A stretch of DNA of 64,000 nucleotides from VRUE01 sp963814915 (GTDB lineage Bacteria; Actinomycetota; Thermoleophilia; Solirubrobacterales; 70-9). Position 1 is the stretch's first letter, and each line of letters begins with the position of its first letter. A model generated the notes under the pieces. The model ran no database searches and was not told where the DNA came from. It worked only from the letters and a program-made list of their open reading frames with translations. The position numbers and the translations under genes were made by a program. The stretch spans positions 1 to 64,000 of the forward strand of contig CAWFEI010000008.1 of the NCBI GenBank assembly GCA_963814915.1, given 5' to 3'. Below, piece after piece: positions 23,820 to 31,751 of the stretch.

Positions 23820-25254
23820 CGGCGGCCTCGGCCGCCTCGAAGCTTGCCGCTTTTGGCTTGCCGCGGATCGTCGCGGCGGCGATGACGGCGCCGATCAGCG
23901 TGACCGCCGCGGAGACGAGCATCGCGTTGCTGAGCCCGTCGACGAAATGCTGCGGCCCGGCTGCCTCGAAGCTGGTGCCGGCGGAGGCCTGGAAGATCGC
24001 GCCGCTGACTGCGACGCCGAGGCTGCCGCCGACCATGCGGAACATCGAGAGCACGCCGGAGGCAATGCCCGCTTTCTCGACCGCGACGGCGTTCATCGCG
24101 GCGCTGGTCATCGGCGACATCGTCAGCGCGATGCCGATGCCGAGCAGCATGAAACCGGGCAGCAGGTCGAGGTAGGTCGAGTCGACCGCGATCCGGGTGA
24201 ACGTGTAGAGCGAGGCGGTCAGCAGCAGCAGCCCGGCGACGATCAGCCAGCGCGGGCCGAAGCGGTCGGCGAGCCTGCCGGCCACCGGCGCGACGCCGAC
24301 GATCATCAGGGTCGAAGGCAGGAAGCGCACGCCGGCCTCCAGTGGCGAGTAGCGGAGGATGTCCTGCATGTAGAGGGCGAGGAAGAAGAAGACGCCCATC
24401 ATCGCGAAGGTAATGATCAGGGCGACCACCACCGCGCCGAGGAAGTTGCGCTCGGTGAAGAAGCGGAATTCGACCATCGGCGCCCTGACCCGCAGCTCGA
24501 TCGCGACGAAGGCGAGGGAGGCCAGCACGGCGCCGGCCAGCAGGCCGATGACCTGCGGCGACCCCCAGCCCCAGTCGTTGCCCTCGACGAGGGCCAGCAC
24601 CAGCGCGGTCAGGGCGCCCGTCAGGGCGATCACGCCGACGTAGTCGACCTCGCGGCCGACGGTCGTGTCGCGCGACTCGCGCACGGCGAAGATCGTCGCC
24701 ATCACGGCGCCGATGGCGACCGGGATGTTGAGGTAGAAGATCGCCCGCCAGCTGACGTGCTCGGTGAGGAAGCCGCCCAGCACGGGGCCGACGGCCAGGG
24801 CCAGGGCCGATACGCCGGCCCAGGTGCCCATCGCCTTGCCGCGCTCGTGCGCGGGGAAAGCGTCGGTGATGATCGAAAGTGTGCCCGGCATCATCAGCGC
24901 CGCGCCGATGCCCTGCACGACACGGCTGGCGACCAGGTCGGTGCTGCTCTGCGCCAGGCCGGCGGTGGCCGAGGAGGCGGCGAAGATGACGACGCCGAAG
25001 AGGAAGATGCGGCGGCGGCCGAAGATGTCCCCGAGCCGCCCGCCGGTGGCGAGTAGGACGGCGAAGGAGAGCGTGTAGCCGTTGATCGTCCACTCCAGGC
25101 CGGAAATCGAGGCGCCCAGATCGCGCTGGATCGAGGGCAGGGCGACATTCACGACCGTGTTGTCGAGCATGATCATGAACAGGGCGAAGCACATCGCGCC
25201 GAGCGTCCACCACTTGCGGTTTTCGTCGGTGATCAGGTGGCTGTAGCGGGTCAA
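23758..25254 (-). CDS. MFS drug:H+ antiporter, DHA2 (EmrB/QacA) family
   Basis: A 498-residue transporter with about 14 hydrophobic segments. MLDNTVVNVALPSIQRDLGA in the first helix, ATGGRLGDIFGRRRIF (motif A) and GIGAALMMPGTLSII are typical DHA2 signatures. It probably exports hydrophobic compounds. The ATG overlaps the stop of the MarR gene (ATGA), so a MarR-controlled efflux operon is likely. The 3' end overlaps bioD by 62 bases. Confidence 0.9.
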   Translation of the reverse strand: MTRYSHLITDENRKWWTLGAMCFALFMIMLDNTVVNVALPSIQRDLGASISGLEWTINGYTLSFAVLLATGGRLGDIFGRRRIFLFGVVIFAASSATAGLAQSSTDLVASRVVQGIGAALMMPGTLSIITDAFPAHERGKAMGTWAGVSALALAVGPVLGGFLTEHVSWRAIFYLNIPVAIGAVMATIFAVRESRDTTVGREVDYVGVIALTGALTALVLALVEGNDWGWGSPQVIGLLAGAVLASLAFVAIELRVRAPMVEFRFFTERNFLGAVVVALIITFAMMGVFFFLALYMQDILRYSPLEAGVRFLPSTLMIVGVAPVAGRLADRFGPRWLIVAGLLLLTASLYTFTRIAVDSTYLDLLPGFMLLGIGIALTMSPMTSAAMNAVAVEKAGIASGVLSMFRMVGGSLGVAVSGAIFQASAGTSFEAAGPQHFVDGLSNAMLVSAAVTLIGAVIAAATIRGKPKAASFEAAEAAVNPGGSEVAAEEAELAPASP

Positions 25255-25778
25255 GCTTTGACTCCCTTCAGGTGCTTGTAGGTGTCGGCGATGTCCTCCC
25301 TGTCCATCAACGACTCGATCGCTGCGTCGAGCTTGCGCCGCTGCGCCGGGCTGAGCCCCTCGGCGAAGGCCTCCAGCCCCGCCTGGCGGACGACCAGCAG
25401 AGTGTCGACCAGCTTCTTGCCCTTGCCGGTGATCGCGACCCGGCGCACGCGCCGGTCGTCGGGGTCCTCGACCCGGGTAGCGAGGTCTTCGCCGACGAGG
25501 GCGTCGACCGCCCTGCTCATCGACGGGACCGAGACGCCGAACGTCTCGGCCAGCTCGCCCACCTGGCGCGGCTCGTCGGCCTCGCCGATTCCGCCCAGCT
25601 CGAGCAGCGCCTTGCTCTGCGTCATCGAGAGGCCCGACTCCTCGATCACACGCAGCTGGTTGCCGCGGTCATAGAGGAAGACGTGGCGCATCAGGGCGCT
25701 CAGCCGCGCGGCGGTGTCCCGAGCCTCGGCGCTGGTCGCGGACTTGTCGGCAATCGCCGCGATCTCGCTCGCTTGCAT
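25251..25778 (-). CDS. MarR family regulator of the efflux operon
   Basis: A 175-residue winged-helix regulator. SMTQSKALLELGGI, the recognition region FGVSVPSMSRAVDALVGEDL and the wing VEDPDDRRVRRVAITGKGK match MarR. It starts at ATG 25778; an upstream in-frame TTG would extend it through the inverted repeat at 25800-25827 and was not used. It probably represses itself and the coupled DHA2 transporter and may affect the divergent bioA. Confidence 0.87.
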   Translation of the reverse strand: MQASEIAAIADKSATSAEARDTAARLSALMRHVFLYDRGNQLRVIEESGLSMTQSKALLELGGIGEADEPRQVGELAETFGVSVPSMSRAVDALVGEDLATRVEDPDDRRVRRVAITGKGKKLVDTLLVVRQAGLEAFAEGLSPAQRRKLDAAIESLMDREDIADTYKHLKGVKA

Positions 25779-25799
25779 GCGAATAATCGTTGCAGTCTC

Positions 25800-25827
25800 A
25801 CAACTATTTCTCAAGCACAATAGTTGT
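25800..25827. promoter_or_regulatory. 9-bp inverted repeat, probable MarR operator
   Basis: ACAACTATT (25800-25808) and AATAGTTGT (25819-25827) are perfect arms 10 bases apart. They lie 22 bases upstream of the MarR gene, on its divergent side towards bioA. The AT-rich arms stand out from the surrounding GC-rich DNA. Confidence 0.65.
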
Positions 25828-25917
25828 TCGTGTGATGCACATCACGCTTATGCCGCAATCTGCGCGCGCCCGCCCGTCGGGTTCCGGCCGAAGGGCGGCG
25901 TAGATTCGTCTGCGGCG

Positions 25918-27240
25918 ATGTCGGTGGACCACGCTCAGCTCGATCGCGACCATTTGTGGCACCCGTTCACCCAGCAGCAAGGCTGGGTCGAGGAAGCGCC
26001 CCTGATGATCGAGCGGGCGGAGGGGGCGCAGCTGATCGACAGCGATGGCCGCCGCTACATCGACGGGGTCTCCTCGCTGTGGTGCAACGTCCATGGACAT
26101 CGCCACCCAGGCATCGACGCGGCCGTGCGGGAGCAGCTCGACAAGGTCGCGCACTCGACGATGCTCGGCCTCTCCCACCCCGGCGCCACCGAGCTGGCGG
26201 GGAAGCTCGTCGAGATCGCGCCGCCGGGCCTGACCCGCGTCTTCTACTCCGAAGCGGGTGCGACGGCGACCGAGATCGCGCTGAAGATGGCCTTCCAGTT
26301 CCAGCAGCAGCGCGGCGGCCAGCACGCGCGGCGAACCTCGTTCGTGCACATGCGCGACGCCTACCACGGCGACACGATCGGCTCGGTCTCGGTCGGCGGC
26401 ATCGACGTCTTCCACTCGACCTACCGCCCGCTGCTGTTCGAGGCCCACGCAGCCGAGCCCGGTGACGCCGCCGACCTCGAGCGTGTCCTCTCCTGCCACG
26501 AGGAACAGATCGCGGCGCTGATCATCGAGCCGCTGGTCCAGGGCGCCGCCGGGATGCTGGTCCACCCGCCGGGCTACCTGCGCGCCGCGCGCGAGCTCTG
26601 CGACCGCTTCGGCGTGCTGATGATCTGCGACGAGGTCGCGACCGGCTTCGGCCGCACCGGGACGATGTTCGCCTGCGAGCAGGAGGACGTCGCACCCGAC
26701 CTGCTCTGCCTCGCCAAGGGCCTGACCGGCGGCTACCTGCCGCTCGCCGCGACGCTGGCGACCGAGCGGATCTACGACGGCTTCCTCGGCGCCCCGGCCG
26801 AGCAGCGCACCTTCTTCCACGGTCACACCTACACCGGCAACCCGCTCGCCTGCGCAGCGGCGCTCGCCAGCATCGAAGCCTTCGAGCGGGAGCGCACGCT
26901 GGAGCGCCTGCAGCCGAAGATCGCGCTGCTCGGCGAGCGGCTCGAGGCCGTCGCGGCGATGCCGCAGGTGGCGGAGGTTCGCCGCCGCGGCGCCATGGTC
27001 GGCATCGACCTCGGCGCGCACGACCCGGCGCTGCGGCTCGGCCACCGGGTGACGCTGGAGGCGCGCAAACGAGGCGCGATCGTGCGCCCGCTCGGCGACG
27101 TCGTCGTGCTGATGCCGCCGCTCTCGATCTCCGCGGCGGAGCTGACCCGCCTGGTCGAGATCACGGCCGAGTCGATCGAGGCGGCGTGCGCGTCGGCTCA
27201 CCTGCCGCGGAATGCGGCCGGGCTGGCGCAAGCCGCCTGA
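25918..27240 (+). CDS. bioA: Adenosylmethionine-8-amino-7-oxononanoate aminotransferase
   Basis: A 440-residue class III aminotransferase. HLWHPFTQQQGW near the start is diagnostic for BioA. DGVSSLWCNVHGHRHP, YSEAGATATEIALKMA, HGDTIGSVSVGG, DEVATGFGRTGTMFA and the PLP lysine in LAKGLTGGYLPLAAT (near residue 267) follow. It makes 7,8-diaminononanoate between the BioF and BioD steps. It lies apart from bioBFD, separated by the efflux operon. ATG 25918 is the family start; an upstream in-frame codon falls in the MarR gene. Confidence 0.94.
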   Translation: MSVDHAQLDRDHLWHPFTQQQGWVEEAPLMIERAEGAQLIDSDGRRYIDGVSSLWCNVHGHRHPGIDAAVREQLDKVAHSTMLGLSHPGATELAGKLVEIAPPGLTRVFYSEAGATATEIALKMAFQFQQQRGGQHARRTSFVHMRDAYHGDTIGSVSVGGIDVFHSTYRPLLFEAHAAEPGDAADLERVLSCHEEQIAALIIEPLVQGAAGMLVHPPGYLRAARELCDRFGVLMICDEVATGFGRTGTMFACEQEDVAPDLLCLAKGLTGGYLPLAATLATERIYDGFLGAPAEQRTFFHGHTYTGNPLACAAALASIEAFERERTLERLQPKIALLGERLEAVAAMPQVAEVRRRGAMVGIDLGAHDPALRLGHRVTLEARKRGAIVRPLGDVVVLMPPLSISAAELTRLVEITAESIEAACASAHLPRNAAGLAQAA

Positions 27241-27267
27241 AGGAGTCGACGCTTCAGACTTCCCGTT

Positions 27268-27843
27268 GTGACGGAACCCAGGCCCGCTCGTAGTACGGAT
27301 GTGAGCGAAGCCATCGTCGCGCCCACCGAGCAGCCGACCCGCGCGCGGGAGACCGGCCTCGTCTTCGAGCAGCTCTACAGGGAGTGCCGAGACGACGTCT
27401 ACGCCTATGTCGCGGGCTTGCTGCGCGACCGGGTCGCCGCCGAGGAAGTCACGTCCGCCGCCTTCGAGCGCGCCTACCGGAAGCGCTCGCGCTTTGACTC
27501 GCGCCGAGGCAGCGCCCGCGCCTGGCTGTTCGGCATCGCCCGCAATGCAGCCCTCGACGAGCTGCGCCACCGCGGCCGGCAGGCGCGACTGGACAGCGAG
27601 CCGGAGGACCCCGGCGGGCAAGCAGCCGTCCACCAAGTCGAACGAAGCGAGCTCCGCCTCGTGCTCGCGGCCGCGCTCGACGGGCTGGAGCCACGCGAGC
27701 GGGAGCTGGTCGCGCTGAAGTACTTCGCCGGGCTGTCCAACGGCGAGATCGGCCGGGTGCTCGACACGAGCGAGTCGAACGTAGGCACCCGGCTGCACCG
27801 GATCGTCAGCAAGCTGAGGGAGGCGCTCGATGAAGACGCGTAG
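27268..27843 (+). CDS. ECF-type RNA polymerase sigma factor
   Basis: 191 residues with sigma region 2 (FEQLYRECRDDVYAYVAGLL, AWLFGIARNAALDELRHRGR) and region 4 (LEPRERELVALKYFAGLSNG, EIGRVLDTSESNVGTRLHRI). The N-terminal 30 residues are unstructured. GTG 27268, or GTG 27301 for a shorter form. Its last 14 bases overlap the DUF4349 membrane protein, a likely anti-sigma partner. Confidence 0.88.
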   Translation: MTEPRPARSTDVSEAIVAPTEQPTRARETGLVFEQLYRECRDDVYAYVAGLLRDRVAAEEVTSAAFERAYRKRSRFDSRRGSARAWLFGIARNAALDELRHRGRQARLDSEPEDPGGQAAVHQVERSELRLVLAAALDGLEPRERELVALKYFAGLSNGEIGRVLDTSESNVGTRLHRIVSKLREALDEDA

Positions 27844-28984
27844 AGACGACTTTGACCTCGCCGCAGAGCTGCGGGCCCTGCGGCCGGCGCCGCACGCCGA
27901 TTTTGCCGACAAGCTGGATGAGCGCGTCGCCGAGGATTTCCCTCCAGACCCAGCACGTCAAAGCTCGACGTTCGGGCGGCTGGTCGATCGCCTTCGGGCG
28001 GCTTCGCCAATGCAGGCGCTCACCCCGGTCGCTGCCACCGCAGTGCTGGCAATCGTCGTCGCCACCGCGGTAATCGCCAGCGAGAGGCCCAGCGGAAATG
28101 GACAGCAGCTGGGCCGATCCGCAACGACGGACCAGGCCGCCCGGCCACTCCAACCGGGACCGGCGCCCGCTCCCGTCGGAGGAAACGGGGCCGCATCCCA
28201 GAGTGGCTTCCAATATTCGGAGGCGCCGCCGAACGCAGGCGGGCAAGGAGGGTCAAAGGCCGGCGCCGGAGTTCAGTCCAAACCGGGAACCTCGGGGCTT
28301 GGCAGCAGCGACCGCAACGTCGAACGCGATGCCAGGCTTGTCCTCCGAACCGAGCCGGATCGGGTCGCAGCAGCGGCAAAGGGCGTTTTCTCCACCGTGC
28401 ACGAAAACCGCGGCGTGGTCCTCAGCTCCTCGATCGTCGATGAAGGCCCCCGCCCGGCCAGTGCGAGGTTCCAACTGTTGATTCCGGCGGCGCGTCTGAG
28501 CGACGCCCTTGCCTCCCTGTCCCAGATCGCCGAGGTCAGTGCTCGAAGCGAGTCCACGCTCGACATCACCGCGCCGACCGTGAACGTCGGCGACCGACTG
28601 AAGGACTCGGAGGCGACGATTGAAGGGTTGCTGACCCAGCTGGGCGCTGCCGAAAGCTACGACGACCGGGCCTTGCTCGAACGGCAGCTGCGACAGGAGC
28701 AAGAGCACGCGGCCCGGCTGCGGACGCAGCTCGACCGCCTGCGACAACGAGCCCATTTCGCCAGTGTCGCGCTGCGAATCGAGAGCGGACCGGGCGAAAG
28801 CTCGAACTCCGCCGGTTGGGGCATCGACGATGCTCTGCGCGACGCAGGTGCGATCCTCGCCACCGCCGCCGGCGTCACCGTCGTCGGGCTCGCCGTCCTC
28901 GCCCCGCTCGGCCTGATTGCCCTGCTCGCCTGGATCGGCAACCGCGCTTGGGTGCGCCGCCGGCGCGAGCGGGCGCTCGACTAG
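27830..28984 (+). CDS. DUF4349 membrane protein, probable anti-sigma partner of the ECF factor
   Basis: 384 residues. The cytoplasmic N-terminus (RDDFDLAAELRALRPAPHAD) resembles anti-sigma regions encoded after ECF genes. One helix (ALTPVAATAVLAIVVATAVI) near residue 65 leads to a flexible Gly/Pro/Gln-rich linker. A DUF4349 domain follows, with RNVERDARLVLRTEPDRVAA, a long coiled coil (TIEGLLTQLGAAES and LRQEQEHAARLRTQLDRLRQ), and a C-terminal membrane helix. Its overlap with the sigma gene suggests it transmits an envelope signal; that is inferred from context. Confidence 0.78.
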   Translation: MKTRRDDFDLAAELRALRPAPHADFADKLDERVAEDFPPDPARQSSTFGRLVDRLRAASPMQALTPVAATAVLAIVVATAVIASERPSGNGQQLGRSATTDQAARPLQPGPAPAPVGGNGAASQSGFQYSEAPPNAGGQGGSKAGAGVQSKPGTSGLGSSDRNVERDARLVLRTEPDRVAAAAKGVFSTVHENRGVVLSSSIVDEGPRPASARFQLLIPAARLSDALASLSQIAEVSARSESTLDITAPTVNVGDRLKDSEATIEGLLTQLGAAESYDDRALLERQLRQEQEHAARLRTQLDRLRQRAHFASVALRIESGPGESSNSAGWGIDDALRDAGAILATAAGVTVVGLAVLAPLGLIALLAWIGNRAWVRRRRERALD

Positions 28985-29038
28985 GACTTTTCGGGCGCCA
29001 TCCGGTCCGAGCCCCGCGGCGGGAGCTAGGGTGGGTCG

Positions 29039-29683
29039 ATGGGCGAGGAGAGACAGCGGGGGCCCGCCGAGGCTCCCAATCTCGGTCAGCCGTCCACGCC
29101 GCGGCCTTCGGCCTCGGTCGTGCTGCTGCGACGCGGTGGCAAGCACGGGGATCGGGCCCTGGAAATGCTGCTGTTGAAGCGGACCGAAGAGGCGAAGTTC
29201 ATGCCTGGCGTATGGGTCTTTCCCGGTGGCGCGGTCGACCCAGACGATGGCGATGGCGAGGCCGGGTACCGGGCCTGCGCGGTTCGCGAGCTGGAGGAGG
29301 AGGCCGGGATCGCGCTGCCCGCCGACGAGGAGCTGGTCCTCTTCTCGCGCTGGATCACACCCGAGGTCGTCTCGCGCCGCTTCGATGCCTGGTTCTTCCT
29401 CGCCCTCGCGCCGGCCCACACCCCTCCCGAGCCCGACGGCATCGAGACGACCGAGGCGCGCTGGTTCGAGCCGCGCGCGGCACTCGCCGCCCAGGAGGCG
29501 GGCCGGCTGGCGCTCTCCTTCCCGACGATCAGCCAACTGCAATCACTGGCGGAACACCCGACTTCGACCGCCGCGATCGAGGCCCACCGTGGGCGCGCGG
29601 TGGAGCCGATCCTGCCCAAGGTGATCGGCTCGCCCGAGGAACACCGGGTCGTCCTCCCCGGCGATCCCGAGTACCCGGCTTAG
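29039..29683 (+). CDS. NUDIX hydrolase
   Basis: A 214-residue NUDIX protein. The box runs from GGAVDPDDGDGEAG through AVRELEEEAGIAL (residues 63-90). It has a slightly long loop before the REL-E-EE-G core. The C-terminal half (SRRFDAWFFLALAPAHT, EARWFEPRAALA) matches the branch of long NUDIX proteins that may act on CoA or nucleotide derivatives. Substrate unknown. Confidence 0.85.
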   Translation: MGEERQRGPAEAPNLGQPSTPRPSASVVLLRRGGKHGDRALEMLLLKRTEEAKFMPGVWVFPGGAVDPDDGDGEAGYRACAVRELEEEAGIALPADEELVLFSRWITPEVVSRRFDAWFFLALAPAHTPPEPDGIETTEARWFEPRAALAAQEAGRLALSFPTISQLQSLAEHPTSTAAIEAHRGRAVEPILPKVIGSPEEHRVVLPGDPEYPA

Positions 29684-29714
29684 GCCGAAGCCCCCGCCCG
29701 CGGCCCGGTCCCCG

Positions 29715-30137
29715 CTACCGCCCGCCGAAGACCGCCTCCCACTCGTAGGCGGCGCCCGCCGAGCGGCCCCATTCCTCTTCCGGCGTGTCCTTGGCGAGCA
29801 GGACGGTGAACCGGTAGGTGCGCGACTCGCCCGCCCCGAAGCTGCCCAGCTCGATCCCATCCGGCGGGACCCCGCCGATCTCGCCGATGAAGACGCGGCG
29901 CTCGGCACCGCCGCCTTCCTCGCGGATCGCCAAGCCGAGGCGGCCGGCGGCGAATCCGTTCGAGGCGGCGACCTCGAAGAGGCGCAGGGTCGCCGGCAGC
30001 GCGCCGAGGTTGGCGATCGTCACCTCGGCCCGTTGGCCTGTGCCCGGATTCAGCTCCCCGCCGGTGCGAATGGCGAGGCCATTGCGCGAGTTGCCCCGCA
30101 CGATGCTGCCGGAGCTGAAAACGTTGGTCGGGTGCAT
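29715..30137 (-). CDS. TasA/camelysin-like beta-sandwich protein without a signal peptide
   Basis: A 140-residue protein with repeated beta strands. GGELNPGTGQRAEVTIANLG, a middle VFIGEIGG and LGSFGAGESRTYRFTVLL are the blocks of TasA/CalY-type proteins, which form extracellular fibres or are secreted proteases in Bacillus. The typical N-terminal signal sequence is absent. AAGGAG lies 7 bases before ATG 30137. An in-frame codon at 30167 gives no signal peptide either. The family link is by pattern only. Confidence 0.55.
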   Translation of the reverse strand: MHPTNVFSSGSIVRGNSRNGLAIRTGGELNPGTGQRAEVTIANLGALPATLRLFEVAASNGFAAGRLGLAIREEGGGAERRVFIGEIGGVPPDGIELGSFGAGESRTYRFTVLLAKDTPEEEWGRSAGAAYEWEAVFGGR

Positions 30138-30214
30138 CGGGTTGCTCCTTGTCGGATTCCCTGACACGCACCATCTGGCCTCCCCAGGCGGGCGATACCC
30201 GATTCACATTGATA

Positions 30215-30883
30215 TCAGTCCGGAAAAGCCTCAAGCCCGGCGTGCCAGGGGCCGGGCGGGTAGGTGTGCAGGCCGCTCTCCTCCAGCTCGCCCTGGAGGC
30301 GCTTGAATAGCTGGCCGGCGTTCTTCAGCGCCGCTTTCAGCTCCTCCTCGCTGCGCTCACGCAGGTGCCAGAGGAACCAGAGCTGGCGATCGTTGACGCC
30401 GAAGTCGATCTCGCCGGTCATCGTCGTCGTCCAGGTGAGGAATCCCGGGCTGAACAGCTCGCGCAGCTTGACCGGGTCGTACTCGCTGGGCACCGTCGCC
30501 TGGAAGCGCTTGTTGAACTCGATCGACTCGAACTCGACTTTGCGGCCGAAGCGCTTGGTGAGGACCTCGTGCCCCTCGATCGACTCGACGTTGAAGGCCG
30601 GGATCACACTGGCGAGGTCGGGCATGTGCGCCTTGGCCAGCAGCGCAGCCGGCAGCAGCGCCTTGTTGAATAGGCCGCCGGTCTCCTTTTCGTCGGCGTC
30701 ACAGCAGGCGCCCCAGAAGCCCTCGGCGAGCTGGCCGGTCAGCCGGTTGACCCCGCCGACGCAGAGCGCGACCGGCGCTTCCTTGGGGTTGATCCCGCCG
30801 ACGGGCTCGTACCTCAAGTCATGCCGTTCGGCGTAGCGCCGCACGATCTCGGCCCACTCCCCGGCTTCCTGCTTCGCGCCCAC
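30215..30883 (-). CDS. Conserved hypothetical protein divergent from lemA
   Basis: A 222-residue soluble protein not recognised as a named family. AEIVRRYAERHDLRYEPVGG near the start, VALCVGGVNRLTGQLAEGFW, the strand pattern VEFESIEFNKRFQAT and the C-terminal amphipathic helix ELKAALKNAGQLFKRLQGEL are visible. The pattern resembles DUF3137-type proteins that occur next to LemA. GTG start 30883, divergent from lemA with 37 bases between the starts. Confidence 0.6.
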   Translation of the reverse strand: MGAKQEAGEWAEIVRRYAERHDLRYEPVGGINPKEAPVALCVGGVNRLTGQLAEGFWGACCDADEKETGGLFNKALLPAALLAKAHMPDLASVIPAFNVESIEGHEVLTKRFGRKVEFESIEFNKRFQATVPSEYDPVKLRELFSPGFLTWTTTMTGEIDFGVNDRQLWFLWHLRERSEEELKAALKNAGQLFKRLQGELEESGLHTYPPGPWHAGLEAFPD

Positions 30884-30920
30884 GACCCGATCCTAAGACG
30901 TGCCCCTGGCAGGGGGTAGG

Positions 30921-31490
30921 ATGGCGAGCATGTTGATTGCCATCGCAGTGGTCGTGGTCGTCGTTGTCCTCGTCCTCTACTACATCTCCAAGCGCAACTC
31001 GATCATCGCCTCGCGCAACCGGGTCGACGAGTCGTGGAGCGGGATCGACGTTCAGCTCAAGCGCCGCCACGACCTCGTACCCAACCTGGTCGAGACGGTC
31101 AAGGGCTATGCCACCCACGAGAGTCAGACCTTCGAGAAGACAACCCAGGCGCGTGCCGCCGCGATGCAGGCGCAGAGCGTCGAGGAAACCGCGAAGGCCG
31201 AGCAGAAGCTGACCCAGGCGCTGGCCGACGTGAAAGCTGTCGCCGAGAACTATCCGACCCTGCGCGCCACCGAGAACTTCCAGCAGCTCAGCCGCAACCT
31301 CTCGGAGCTGGAGGACGAAATCCAGGCCTCGCGACGGATCTACAACTCCAACGTGCAGTCCTACAACACCGACATCCAGCAGTTCCCGGGCTCGATCATC
31401 GCCAACCAGGGCGGCTTCACCGCCCGCGAGTACTTCGAGATCGAGGACAAATCCGAGCGCGAGCCGGTCTCCGTCAGCTTCGACAAATAG
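30921..31490 (+). CDS. LemA family protein
   Basis: 189 residues: one N-terminal membrane helix (LIAIAVVVVVVVLVLYYI) followed by the LemA helical domain. NRVDESWSGIDVQLKRRHDL, VPNLVETVKGYATHES, and YNSNVQSYNTDIQQFPGSII are the conserved blocks. The N-terminus stays outside in family members and the domain is a four-helix bundle in the cytoplasm; its role is unknown. ATG 30921 has AGGGGG upstream; ATG 30930 is possible. Confidence 0.9.
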   Translation: MASMLIAIAVVVVVVVLVLYYISKRNSIIASRNRVDESWSGIDVQLKRRHDLVPNLVETVKGYATHESQTFEKTTQARAAAMQAQSVEETAKAEQKLTQALADVKAVAENYPTLRATENFQQLSRNLSELEDEIQASRRIYNSNVQSYNTDIQQFPGSIIANQGGFTAREYFEIEDKSEREPVSVSFDK

Positions 31491-31513
31491 GTAGCTTCAT
31501 CTAAGCTCTCACC

Positions 31514-31705
31514 ATGAGTGCGACGACCGAGACAACGCTGTGGATCTGCGAGAGCTGCGGGTTCATCTACGACCCCGCGATCGGCGATCCGGACGGCGGC
31601 ATCCCACCGGGAACCGCCTTCGAGGACGTCCCGAGCGACTGGTTCTGCCCCGTCTGCGGAGCGCGGACGTCAGACTTCCGCCCCGTAGAGCCAGGGGAGG
31701 CCTAA
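31514..31705 (+). CDS. Rubredoxin
   Basis: A 63-residue small iron protein. C12-x-x-C15 (ICESCGFIYDP) and C45-x-x-C48 (FCPVCGARTSDF), with a typical GDPDGGIPPGTAFEDVPSDW between, bind one iron. It carries single electrons, often to or from alkane hydroxylases or flavoenzymes. It lies 46 bases before a GMC oxidoreductase gene and may serve it (inference). Confidence 0.93.
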   Translation: MSATTETTLWICESCGFIYDPAIGDPDGGIPPGTAFEDVPSDWFCPVCGARTSDFRPVEPGEA

Positions 31706-31751
31706 CCGGCCCGCCCGCGGCGGACGCGGGTGCGAGTGAGCGGGATCGCCG

